Assembly (NCBI RefSeq): GCF_000026225.1
Contig: NC_011740.1
Location: forward strand, 3,348,001-3,412,000
DNA: 64,000 nt
Direction of reading: 5' to 3'
From: Escherichia fergusonii ATCC 35469
GTDB taxonomy: Bacteria; Pseudomonadota; Gammaproteobacteria; Enterobacterales; Enterobacteriaceae
The notes beneath the pieces are model-generated. The model saw only the letters and a program-made list of their open reading frames with translations, searched no databases and was not told the DNA's origin. Made by a program: the position numbers and the translations under genes. Below are positions 30,891 to 39,789 of this stretch, piece by piece (within the stretch, counting starts at the first letter, position 1; each line of letters starts with the position of its first letter).

Positions 30891-31481
30891 TTAGTGGCAA
30901 CCGCAACCGCCGTTACCTTTACCGCCACAGCAGCCTTCGCCACCGTGCTCATGACCGTGATCGTGGCCATGACCACCGCAGCAACCGTCGTGGTCGTGAT
31001 CGTGGTGATGATCGTGCGCACCGTGAACGTGGCCATGAGCCAGTTCTTCTTCGGTCGCTTCGCGAATCGCCACAACTTCAACGTTGAATTTCAGGTTCTG
31101 ACCGGCCAGCATGTGGTTACCATCAACCACGACGTGATCGTCTTCAACCGCAGTGATTTCAACCGGTACCGGACCCTGGTCGGTTTCAGCCAGGAAGCGC
31201 ATACCTACCTGCAGTTCATCAACGCCCATAAATACATCTTTAGGAACGCGCTGCACCAGGTTTTCGTCGTACTGCCCGTAAGCGTTATCCGCGCTAACAG
31301 CTACGTCAAATTTGTCGCCAACTTCATGACCTTCCAGCGCTGTTTCCAGGCCAGAGATCAGAGAACCGTGACCATGCAGGTAGTCCAGCGGCGCACTCAC
31401 CGGAGACTCATCAACCAATACACCGTCTTCTGTACGTACCTGATAGGCCAGGCTGACCACCAGGTCTTTTGCTACTTTCAT
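30891..31481 (-). CDS. slyD: FKBP-type peptidyl-prolyl isomerase and metallochaperone SlyD
   Basis: SlyD is a cytoplasmic prolyl isomerase/chaperone that supplies nickel for hydrogenase assembly. The 196 residues have an FKBP domain (1-69 and about 130-146) interrupted by an IF chaperone domain (about 76-120). A His/Cys/Gly-rich tail (about 147-196; repeats such as HDHHHDHDHDGCCGGHGHD) binds metal. Full length is present. Confidence 0.98.
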   Translation of the reverse strand: MKVAKDLVVSLAYQVRTEDGVLVDESPVSAPLDYLHGHGSLISGLETALEGHEVGDKFDVAVSADNAYGQYDENLVQRVPKDVFMGVDELQVGMRFLAETDQGPVPVEITAVEDDHVVVDGNHMLAGQNLKFNVEVVAIREATEEELAHGHVHGAHDHHHDHDHDGCCGGHGHDHGHEHGGEGCCGGKGNGGCGCH

Positions 31482-31575
31482 GATATCTCCTGAGCATGGG
31501 AAGAATAGTGGCGCAGATTGTAGCGGAATTCTGCAGCCGTGTACTCACTAGCTTAAAAAATCTCGGCGCATATCG

Positions 31576-31776
31576 CTAGTCCGGATGAAAAATCCCGATC
31601 ACTTGCTCATCTTTGCGAACATGATCGCGGGCTTCTTTGTCGACTTCTCGCATCTGGTGTCCGCACTTAACGCATTCAACAATATCAATATTATTTTCGC
31701 GCCACATCGCCATTGAATCCTGCGCCTGACAGGCCGGGCATTTTGCTCCCGCAATAAAACGTTTTCGGATTGCCAT
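31576..31776 (-). CDS. yheV: YheV, zinc-ribbon protein (YheV family)
   Basis: This 66-residue protein has two CxxC pairs (CPAC near 13-16 and CVKC near 36-39), typical of a zinc ribbon. It begins MAIRKRFIAGAKCPACQAQDS. It lies 9 bp downstream of kefB. The function is not known. Confidence 0.88.
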   Translation of the reverse strand: MAIRKRFIAGAKCPACQAQDSMAMWRENNIDIVECVKCGHQMREVDKEARDHVRKDEQVIGIFHPD

Positions 31777-31785
31777 CGTTATCCT

Positions 31786-33591
31786 CTACTCAAATTCATC
31801 CCAGCCATCCAGCTGGCGTCGTTCTTGTTGCATTTCACGCTGGAAGATCTCTTCCAGTTCGCGTCGGGCTTCCCTGGCGCGAGAAATTTGTACGGTATCG
31901 GCATGCATCGGTATTAGCTCTCGTAGCATCCGCATATCCAGGCGGCGAAAATGCAGTTGTGCCCGCTGTGCCTGATGCGGATGCATCCCAAGCGTAACCA
32001 ACGTCTTGCGCCCCAGCTCTAACGCACTGGAGAATGTTTCACGGGAAAACTGCGTCACCCCGGCCTGTAATAACTCATGCGCTTCCACACGTCCGCGCGC
32101 TCGCGCAAGAATATGCAAATGCGGGAAGTGCTGCTGGCATATTTCCACCAGCTTCATGGTGTCTTCCGGCTCGTTACAGGTGATGACGATAGACTCTGCG
32201 GCCTCGGCGCCTGCGGAGCGCAACAGGTCAACTTGCGTGGCATCACCGTAATACACTTTGTAGCCATATTTGCGCATCAGGTTAACAGCGCTGATATCCC
32301 GCTCCAGCACGGTAATGCGCATTTTATTTGCCATCAGCAAACGACCAATCACCTGACCAAAACGTCCGAAGCCCACGACAATCACCTGCGGTTTATCATC
32401 GTTGACCCACGGTTTTTCGTCTTCTTCTTCCGGTCCGTTAAACTGACGGGACAGCCATTTATCCACCAACTTCATCAGCAGCGGCGTGGTCATCATGGAA
32501 AGCGTGACCGTCACCAGCAACAGCGCCATCTGGTCGCCCTGGAATAAGCGTTGCGAAGAAGCGGTAGAAAAGAGGACAAAGGCAAACTCGCCGCCCTGAC
32601 TCAACACGCCAGCAAACTGCATCCGCTCTGAGCTACGCACGCCATACAGCCGCGCCAGCAAATACAGCACGAGAATTTTCACCGCCACCAGCACAACCAC
32701 GCTTATCACTACCCACAACAGATGGGTATAAAGCACCCCGAGGTTGAGCGACATGCCGACAGAGATAAAAAACAGTCCGAGCAGCAAGCCTTTGAAGGGA
32801 TCGATAGCCGTTTCCAGTTCATGGCGATATTCACTTTCCGCCAGCAGGACGCCAGCAATAAACGTACCGAGCGCCATCGACAACCCCAGCGCATCCATAA
32901 ACAATGCGGAACCCAACACCAGCAGCAGCGTCGCGGCAGTGAACACTTCCCGCACGCCAGAAGCAGCAATAAAACGGAATACCGGACGCAGTAAATAGCG
33001 CCCCCCAATCAGCATGCCGACAAACGCCAGCACCTTCATGCCGATCTTCATCCAGTCGAAATGTTCGTCTGCCGAACCCGCCAGCAGCGGTACTAACGCC
33101 AGCGCGGGGATCACCGCCAGATCCTGAAAAAGCAAAACCGAAAAACCTAGCTGTCCAGATTCGCTGCGATTCATCCCTTTCTCACGCATCAGTTGCAACG
33201 CCATTGCAGTGGAAGACATCGCAAGGCCAATGCCACCGACCACCGCCGCCTGCCAGGCGAAATCCGTCAGCATCAACAATCCCGCCAGCAACGCCGCGCT
33301 TAGCAGCACCTGCGCCGCGCCTACGCCAAAAATCGAGCGTCGCAATTGCCAAAGCTTGGAAGGATTCAACTCCAGCCCGATGATAAACATCAGGAATACC
33401 ACGCCGAGTTCCGAAAAGTGGAGGATCTCATCGACGTCGCTAATAAACCCCAGCCCCCACGGGCCAATTGCAATCCCTGCCAGCAAATATCCCAACACTG
33501 CACCAATACCCAGCCGCGATGCCAGCGGCACCGCAGCCACCGCCGCGAAGAGAAACAGCACTCCCGCGAGTAAAAAATCGGAACCTTCCAT
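31786..33591 (-). CDS. kefB: Glutathione-regulated potassium efflux protein KefB
   Basis: KefB is an inner-membrane K+/H+ antiporter held closed by glutathione and opened by glutathione adducts, protecting cells from electrophiles such as methylglyoxal. The 601 residues comprise a CPA2-type membrane domain with about 12 segments (1-380) and a C-terminal RCK/TrkA_N domain ([17 protein letters not shown] near 403, and GDATQVDLL). It overlaps its ancillary gene kefG by one base. Confidence 0.97.
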
Positions 33592-34145
33592 CAGCGGCCT
33601 CCCGGAGACAGCGGATTTGCCAGCCAGTCACCGTAGGCTCTGGCGTGACTTGCCAGCTCCTGTGCGCTTTGCCGTCTCGCCCAGTAAATAATGATGGGGC
33701 TTAACCAATGCATCCGGCACATGCCCGCCGCCAGTTCAAAGGGGCGCAGAACATCGCTCATCGGATAGCGATTCAACGCGTCATAACGGTAAGCACTTTC
33801 CGGCTCACCGGTGGTAATCACGCTACGCCAGTACTTTCCCGCCAGTTGGTTTCCCCCCGGCCCGCTGGCAAAACCACGACTTAATACCCGGTCCAGCCAC
33901 TCTTTCAGTAGTGCCGGGCAGCTATAGGTATAAAGAGGATGCTGAAAGACAATCACCTCGTGCTCGCGCAGTAATGCCTGCTCACGGGGGATATCAATAA
34001 AAAAATCGGGATAGTGCGCGTAAAGGTCGTGCACGGTAACATTGCTGAGCTGCGTGGCCGGTTTAAGCAGTACCCGGTTTGCCACCGAGTCCTGAGATTC
34101 CGGATGGGCATACAGCAGCAAAACTTTCGCTGGCTGAGACATCAT
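33591..34145 (-). CDS. kefG: KefB ancillary quinone oxidoreductase-like protein KefG
   Basis: KefG is a flavodoxin-like protein required for full KefB activity. The 184-residue protein has the NAD(P)H dehydrogenase (quinone) fold, with FMN-loop features [17 protein letters not shown] and [27 protein letters not shown]. Translation begins at the first of two adjacent ATGs and the stop overlaps the kefB start, indicating coupling. Confidence 0.96.
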
Positions 34146-34228
34146 CCCCCTCCCGGTATGGTTTTTGTGTATAGTCGCTGTTTTGGGCTACCATTGCGCC
34201 CGGTGCGGCAGCTCGCCCATACATTACA

Positions 34229-34243
34229 TTATCATAATGATAA
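34229..34243. promoter_or_regulatory. Palindrome in the kefG-yheS divergent promoter region
   Basis: TTATCAT-A-ATGATAA is a perfect 7-1-7 palindrome in the 127-bp gap between divergent kefG and yheS, 29 bp upstream of the yheS start. Its form recalls iron or other operator sites but does not match the Fur 7-1-7 consensus orientation. It also contains a CATAAT hexamer that could be a -10. The regulator is unknown. Confidence 0.35.
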
Positions 34244-34272
34244 GTTAACATAGTCTGAACATACGGCGCCTT

Positions 34273-36186
34273 ATGATTGTTTTCTCCTCGTTACAAATTC
34301 GTCGCGGCGTGCGCGTCCTGCTGGATAATGCCACCGCCACCATCAACCCCGGGCAGAAAGTCGGCCTGGTGGGTAAAAACGGCTGTGGTAAATCTACCCT
34401 GCTGGCATTGCTGAAAAATGAAATCAGCGCCGACGGCGGCAGCTACACCTTTCCAGGAAGCTGGCAACTGGCGTGGGTGAATCAGGAAACACCAGCGCTA
34501 CCGCAAGCGGCGCTGGAATATGTCATTGACGGCGACCGTGAATATCGTCAACTGGAAGCGCAGCTACACGACGCCAACGAACGTAACGACGGGCACGCCA
34601 TTGCGACCATTCATGGCAAGCTGGATGCTATTGACGCATGGAGCATTCGCTCCCGCGCCGCCAGCCTGCTGCACGGCCTCGGTTTCAGCAATGAACAACT
34701 GGAGCGCCCGGTAAGTGATTTCTCCGGTGGCTGGCGTATGCGTCTTAACCTCGCCCAGGCGCTGATTTGCCGTTCAGACTTGCTGCTGCTCGACGAACCA
34801 ACTAACCACCTCGATCTCGATGCTGTTATCTGGCTGGAAAAATGGCTGAAGAGCTATCAGGGCACGCTGATCCTGATCTCCCACGACCGCGACTTCCTCG
34901 ATCCGATCGTTGATAAAATTATTCATATCGAACAACAAAGCATGTTCGAGTACACCGGCAACTACAGTTCGTTTGAAGTACAGCGCGCCACCCGTCTGGC
35001 GCAGCAACAGGCGATGTATGAAAGCCAGCAAGAGCGCGTGGCACATCTGCAAAGTTATATCGACCGTTTCCGTGCCAAAGCCACCAAAGCAAAGCAGGCC
35101 CAGAGCCGTATTAAGATGCTCGAGCGTATGGAGCTGATTGCCCCCGCGCACGTCGACAACCCGTTCCGCTTTAGCTTCCGCGCGCCGGAAAGCCTGCCAA
35201 ATCCGTTACTGAAAATGGAAAAGGTCAGCGCAGGTTATGGCGATCGCATTATTCTCGACTCGATTAAACTGAATCTGGTGCCGGGTTCGCGCATTGGTCT
35301 GTTAGGCCGCAATGGCGCGGGTAAATCGACATTAATCAAACTGTTAGCCGGCGAACTTGCGCCAGTCAGCGGTGAAATTGGTCTGGCGAAAGGGATCAAG
35401 CTCGGCTACTTCGCCCAGCATCAACTTGAATACCTGCGCGCCGACGAATCGCCTATTCAACATCTGGCACGTTTAGCGCCGCAGGAACTAGAACAAAAAC
35501 TACGTGATTACCTCGGCGGCTTTGGTTTCCAGGGCGATAAAGTGACGGAAGAAACGCGCCGTTTCTCCGGTGGGGAAAAAGCCCGCCTGGTGCTGGCATT
35601 AATCGTCTGGCAGCGTCCGAATCTACTGCTGCTCGACGAACCGACTAACCACCTTGACCTCGACATGCGCCAGGCACTGACTGAAGCGTTGATCGAGTTT
35701 GAAGGCGCATTGGTTGTCGTTTCGCACGACCGCCATTTGTTGCGTTCCACCACTGACGATCTCTATCTGGTTCACGATCGTAAAGTCGAACCGTTCGACG
35801 GCGATCTGGAAGATTATCAACAGTGGTTGAGCGACGTTCAAAAGCAGGAAAACCAGACCGACGACGCGCCAAAAGAGAACGCGAACAGCGCCCAGGCACG
35901 TAAAGACCAGAAGCGTCGGGAAGCGGAGCTGCGTGCGCAAACCCAGCCACTGCGTAAAGAAATCGCCCGTCTGGAAAAAGAGATGGAGAAGCTGAACGCG
36001 CAACTGGCGCAGGCGGAAGAGAAACTCGGCGACAGCGAACTGTACGATCAAAGCCGTAAAGCGGAGTTGACCGCCTGCCTGCAACAGCAAGCCAGCGCCA
36101 AATCCGGCCTGGAAGAGTGCGAAATGGCGTGGCTGGAAGCCCAGGAGCAGCTTGAGCAGATGCTGCTGGAAGGCCAAAGCAACTGA
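34273..36186 (+). CDS. yheS: ABC-F family ATPase YheS
   Basis: YheS is a soluble ABC-F ATPase of 637 residues; the family acts on ribosomes, often relieving stalled translation. Two ABC domains are visible. Walker A motifs are GKNGCGKST (about 34-42) and GRNGAGKST (about 345-353), signatures SGGWRMR and SGGEKARL, and Walker B LLLLDEPTNHLDLD twice. The inter-domain P-site tRNA-interaction linker lies at about 240-300. A charged C-terminal coiled coil covers about 530-637. It overlaps yheT by one base group (TGATG). Confidence 0.95.
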   Translation: MIVFSSLQIRRGVRVLLDNATATINPGQKVGLVGKNGCGKSTLLALLKNEISADGGSYTFPGSWQLAWVNQETPALPQAALEYVIDGDREYRQLEAQLHDANERNDGHAIATIHGKLDAIDAWSIRSRAASLLHGLGFSNEQLERPVSDFSGGWRMRLNLAQALICRSDLLLLDEPTNHLDLDAVIWLEKWLKSYQGTLILISHDRDFLDPIVDKIIHIEQQSMFEYTGNYSSFEVQRATRLAQQQAMYESQQERVAHLQSYIDRFRAKATKAKQAQSRIKMLERMELIAPAHVDNPFRFSFRAPESLPNPLLKMEKVSAGYGDRIILDSIKLNLVPGSRIGLLGRNGAGKSTLIKLLAGELAPVSGEIGLAKGIKLGYFAQHQLEYLRADESPIQHLARLAPQELEQKLRDYLGGFGFQGDKVTEETRRFSGGEKARLVLALIVWQRPNLLLLDEPTNHLDLDMRQALTEALIEFEGALVVVSHDRHLLRSTTDDLYLVHDRKVEPFDGDLEDYQQWLSDVQKQENQTDDAPKENANSAQARKDQKRREAELRAQTQPLRKEIARLEKEMEKLNAQLAQAEEKLGDSELYDQSRKAELTACLQQQASAKSGLEECEMAWLEAQEQLEQMLLEGQSN

Positions 36187-37208
36187 TGGCGCAGATAACG
36201 ACGACCGATGCCAATGAATTCAGCAGCAGTGCTGAATTCACCCCTATGCGCGGCTTTAGCAATTGTCATCTGCAAACCATGCTGCCGCGTCTGTTTCGTC
36301 GCAAGGTGAAATTCACCCCGCACTGGCAGCGACTGGAGTTGCCCGACGGCGATTTTGTCGATCTCGCATGGAGTGAAGACCCTGCCCAGGCGAACCATAA
36401 ACCGCGTTTAGTGGTGTTTCACGGGCTGGAGGGCAGCCTCAATAGCCCTTACGCCCACGGTCTGGTCGAGGCGGCGCAAAAACGCGGCTGGCTGGGCGTG
36501 GTGATGCATTTTCGCGGATGCAGCGGTGAACCAAACCGTATGCACCGCATTTACCATTCGGGCGAAACCGAAGACGCCAGCTGGTTTTTACGCTGGCTGC
36601 AGCGCGAATTTGGACATGCGCCAACGGCTGCCGTCGGCTATTCGCTCGGCGGTAATATGCTCGCCTGTTTGCTGGCAAAAGAAGGTAATAACCTCCCGAT
36701 TGATGCAGCGGTAATTGTCTCCGCGCCATTTATGCTGGAAGCCTGTAGTTATCATATGGAAAAGGGCTTTTCCCGCGTTTATCAGCGTTACTTGCTGAAC
36801 CTGTTAAAAGCCAATGCTGCGCGCAAACTGTCAGCCTATCCCGGTACGCTGCCGATTAATCTCGCACAGTTAAAATCGGTACGTCGCATCCGTGAATTTG
36901 ACGATCTGATCACCGCCAGAATTCACGGCTACGCTGACGCTATCGACTATTATCGTCAGTGTAGCGCCATGCCGATGCTGAACCAGATCGCCAAACCGAC
37001 ACTGATTATTCACGCCAAAGACGATCCGTTTATGGATCATCAGGTGATCCCGAAACCGGAAAATCTCCCCCCGCAGGTGGAGTATCAACTGACTGAACAT
37101 GGTGGTCATGTTGGCTTTCTTGGCGGTACATTATTTCATCCGCAAATGTGGCTGGAGTCACGCATTCCTGACTGGTTAACAACGTATCTGGAGGCGAAAT
37201 CATGTTGA
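36186..37208 (+). CDS. yheT: Alpha/beta-hydrolase YheT
   Basis: YheT is a 340-residue putative esterase of the AB_hydrolase_4 family. The nucleophile elbow is GYSLGGN with Ser153, the acid is in HAKDDPFMD and the histidine in EHGGHVGFLGG. The oxyanion region is HGLEGSLNSPY. The substrate is unknown. It overlaps yheS upstream and yheU downstream, so the three form one unit. Confidence 0.93.
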   Translation: MAQITTTDANEFSSSAEFTPMRGFSNCHLQTMLPRLFRRKVKFTPHWQRLELPDGDFVDLAWSEDPAQANHKPRLVVFHGLEGSLNSPYAHGLVEAAQKRGWLGVVMHFRGCSGEPNRMHRIYHSGETEDASWFLRWLQREFGHAPTAAVGYSLGGNMLACLLAKEGNNLPIDAAVIVSAPFMLEACSYHMEKGFSRVYQRYLLNLLKANAARKLSAYPGTLPINLAQLKSVRRIREFDDLITARIHGYADAIDYYRQCSAMPMLNQIAKPTLIIHAKDDPFMDHQVIPKPENLPPQVEYQLTEHGGHVGFLGGTLFHPQMWLESRIPDWLTTYLEAKSC

Positions 37209-37420
37209 TTCCGTGGCAAGAACTCTCCCCCGAAACGCTGGAAAATTTAATTGAAAGTTTTGTGTTACGCGAAGGCACCGATTATGGTGAACATGAGCGT
37301 ACACTTGAACAGAAAGTCGCCGACGTCAAACGCCAGCTACAGTGCGGAGAAGCGGTGCTGGTATGGTCGGAGCTGCACGAAACGGTCAATATCATGCCGC
37401 GCAGTCAGTTTCGCGAATAA
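37202..37420 (+). CDS. yheU: YheU, UPF0270 family protein
   Basis: This 72-residue acidic protein begins MLIPWQELSPETLENLIESF and matches the small UPF0270 family. Function is unknown. It overlaps the yheT stop by 7 bp, implying translational coupling. Confidence 0.9.
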   Translation: MLIPWQELSPETLENLIESFVLREGTDYGEHERTLEQKVADVKRQLQCGEAVLVWSELHETVNIMPRSQFRE

Positions 37421-37473
37421 CCTGCAGCCGTCGGCGGACGAGATAATAATGATAGCTAAGTCATGGAGTTACT

Positions 37474-38343
37474 ATGTCTGCCAAACATCCGGTCATTGCG
37501 GTAACAGGATCCAGCGGCGCGGGGACCACCACCACCAGTCTCGCATTTCGTAAAATATTCGCGCAGTTAAATCTGCATGCAGCTGAGGTGGAAGGCGACA
37601 GTTTTCACCGTTACACGCGCCCGGAAATGGACATGGCGATCCGCAAGGCGCGTGATGCCGGGCGGCATATCAGCTACTTTGGCCCCGAAGCTAACGACTT
37701 CGGCCTGCTGGAACAAACCTTCATTGAATACGGTCAGAGCGGCAAAGGAAAATCACGCAAATATCTGCATACGTACGACGAAGCCGTACCATGGAATCAG
37801 GTGCCGGGGACATTCACCCCATGGCAACCTTTACCGGAACCCACTGATGTACTGTTTTATGAAGGGCTACACGGCGGCGTGGTCACACCACATCATAACG
37901 TTGCGCAGCATGTGGATTTACTGGTCGGCGTAGTGCCTATCGTTAACCTTGAGTGGATTCAAAAACTGATCCGCGACACCAGCGAGCGCGGGCACTCACG
38001 AGAAGCGGTGATGGACTCAGTAGTACGTTCAATGGAAGACTATATCAACTACATCACGCCGCAGTTTTCCCGCACCCATCTTAACTTCCAGCGCGTTCCC
38101 ACTGTCGACACCTCAAACCCGTTCGCAGCAAAGGGCATTCCATCACTGGATGAAAGCTTTGTGGTGATCCATTTTCGTAATCTGGAAGGGATCGATTTCC
38201 CCTGGCTGCTGGCGATGTTGCAGGGCTCATTCATTTCCCACATCAATACATTAGTGGTGCCGGGCGGTAAAATGGGTCTGGCAATGGAGTTAATTATGCT
38301 GCCACTGGTGCAACGATTGATGGAAGGAAAGAAAATCGAGTAA
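37474..38343 (+). CDS. prkB: Phosphoribulokinase-like protein PrkB
   Basis: The 289-residue protein belongs to the phosphoribulokinase/uridine kinase P-loop family, with GSSGAGTTTTS (about 12-22) as Walker A. The substrate in an organism without a Calvin cycle is not known. It lies 53 bp after yheU and upstream of the convergent yhfA. Confidence 0.9.
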   Translation: MSAKHPVIAVTGSSGAGTTTTSLAFRKIFAQLNLHAAEVEGDSFHRYTRPEMDMAIRKARDAGRHISYFGPEANDFGLLEQTFIEYGQSGKGKSRKYLHTYDEAVPWNQVPGTFTPWQPLPEPTDVLFYEGLHGGVVTPHHNVAQHVDLLVGVVPIVNLEWIQKLIRDTSERGHSREAVMDSVVRSMEDYINYITPQFSRTHLNFQRVPTVDTSNPFAAKGIPSLDESFVVIHFRNLEGIDFPWLLAMLQGSFISHINTLVVPGGKMGLAMELIMLPLVQRLMEGKKIE

Positions 38344-38353
38344 CTCTGCTAAT

Positions 38354-38379
38354 ATGCCGGATAAACAATTATCCGGCAT
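38354..38379. repeat. Perfect hairpin between convergent prkB and yhfA
   Basis: ATGCCGGATA and TATCCGGCAT form a perfect 10-bp stem with a 6-base loop in the 54-bp convergent gap. The CCGGAT core resembles half of a REP element. It has no T run, so it may act as an mRNA 3'-end stabiliser rather than as a classical terminator. Confidence 0.5.
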
Positions 38380-38397
38380 CGTACTCCTGACATTAAA

Positions 38398-38802
38398 TCA
38401 CGCGGCAACCACTTCATACGAGTGAGTAATATTCACCGCTTTTTCCAGCATCAACGCCACTGAACAATATTTCTCGGCAGAGAGATCTACCGCACGCGCA
38501 ACTGCTGCGTCTTTCAGGTCGCGACCGGTGACGATAAAATGCAGATTAATGTGCGTAAACAGGCGTGGTGCCTCTTCGCGGCGTTCAGAGGTCAATTTTA
38601 CTTCACAATCGACAACATCCTGACGCCCCTTTTGCAGGATAGAAACCACATCAATGGCGCTACAACCACCCGCCGCCATCAACACCATTTCCATCGGACT
38701 TGGCGCTTTATCGCCAGAGTTGCCGTCCATTAAAATCTGGTGACCAGATGCGGATTCGCCCAAAAAAGTTAACCCTTCGACCCACTTCACTCGCGCTTGC
38801 AT
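38398..38802 (-). CDS. yhfA: OsmC-family protein YhfA
   Basis: YhfA is a 134-residue OsmC/Ohr-family protein. Family cysteines occur in GGCSAID and EKYCSVALMLEK, the arrangement linked to hydroperoxide reduction, though no substrate is known for YhfA. I use the ATG at 38800-38802, preceded by GGAG; an in-frame GTG three codons earlier is less likely. It is divergent from crp. Confidence 0.92.
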   Translation of the reverse strand: MQARVKWVEGLTFLGESASGHQILMDGNSGDKAPSPMEMVLMAAGGCSAIDVVSILQKGRQDVVDCEVKLTSERREEAPRLFTHINLHFIVTGRDLKDAAVARAVDLSAEKYCSVALMLEKAVNITHSYEVVAA

Positions 38803-38970
38803 TTTTGCCACTCCACTGCATCAAATTTATTCACAGCGTACGCGTACTGACCAAATCGCGCAACAGAAGGCGACCTGAGTCAAGCTGAAGCGAGACACCA
38901 GGAGACACACGGCGAAAGCTATGCTAAAACAGTCAAGATGCTACAGTAATACATTGATGTACTGCATGTG

Positions 38971-38986
38971 TGTAACGGACTTCACA
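38971..38986. promoter_or_regulatory. CRP-binding site in the yhfA-crp divergent region
   Basis: TGTAA-N6-TCACA fits the CRP consensus TGTGA-N6-TCACA with two changes in the left arm. It lies 121-136 bp upstream of the crp start codon, where E. coli crp has an autoregulatory CRP site. The rest of the 304-bp yhfA-crp gap (38803-39106) holds the crp leader and the divergent promoter region; TATGCT at 38920-38925 is a possible -10 for crp. I see no other gene there. Confidence 0.6.
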
Positions 38987-39106
38987 TAACAGATGCAGTA
39001 CGTATTTGACAGCCTCTTCCCAGATAGCGGGAAGCACATTTCGGCAATCCAGAGACAGCGGCGTTTTCTGGCTCTGGAGAAAGCTTATAACAGAGGATAA
39101 CCGCGC

Positions 39107-39739
39107 ATGGTGCTTGGCAAACCGCAAACAGACCCGACTCTCGAATGGTTCTTGTCTCATTGCCACATTCATAAGTACCCATCCAAGAGCACGCTTATTC
39201 ACCAGGGTGAAAAAGCGGAAACGCTGTACTACATCGTTAAAGGCTCTGTGGCAGTGCTGATCAAAGATGAAGAGGGTAAAGAAATGATCCTCTCCTATCT
39301 GAATCAGGGTGATTTTATTGGCGAACTGGGCCTGTTTGAAGAGGGCCAGGAACGTAGCGCATGGGTACGTGCGAAAACCGCCTGTGAAGTGGCTGAAATT
39401 TCGTACAAAAAATTTCGCCAATTGATTCAGGTAAACCCGGACATTCTGATGCGTCTGTCTGCACAGATGGCGCGTCGTTTGCAAGTCACTTCAGAGAAAG
39501 TGGGCAACCTGGCGTTCCTCGACGTGACGGGCCGCATTGCACAGACTCTGCTGAACCTGGCAAAACAACCGGATGCCATGACTCACCCGGACGGTATGCA
39601 AATCAAAATTACCCGTCAGGAAATCGGTCAGATTGTCGGCTGTTCTCGTGAAACCGTGGGACGCATTCTGAAGATGCTGGAAGATCAGAACCTGATCTCC
39701 GCACACGGTAAAACCATCGTCGTTTACGGCACTCGTTAA
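39107..39739 (+). CDS. crp: cAMP receptor protein CRP
   Basis: CRP is the global cAMP-dependent regulator of carbon metabolism. The 210 residues start [29 protein letters not shown]. The cyclic-nucleotide pocket includes [18 protein letters not shown] (about 72-89). The hinge and the helix-turn-helix [24 protein letters not shown] (about 166-190) are intact. Autoregulation is suggested by a CRP site upstream. Confidence 0.99.
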
Positions 39740-39750
39740 TCCCGTCGGAG

Positions 39751-39783
39751 TGGCGCGTTACTGAGTAGCGCGCCATTTTGTTT
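39751..39783 (+). terminator. Rho-independent terminator after crp
   Basis: TGGCGCG (39751-39757) pairs with CGCGCCA (39769-39775), followed by TTTTGTTT. The T run reaches to within a few bases of the yhfK start codon. Confidence 0.75.
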
Positions 39784-39789
39784 CCCCCG

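Noticed and set aside
30894..31087. Repeat-like His/Cys tract as a possible tandem repeat array or mobile element
   Set aside because: It encodes the metal-binding tail of SlyD; the nucleotide repetition follows from the His-Asp and Cys-Gly codons.
38933..39484. Minus-strand open frame opposite the crp leader and 5' coding region
   Set aside because: It is a frame shadow of crp with no homology or ribosome-binding site; the divergent signal here belongs to the crp/yhfA regulatory region.
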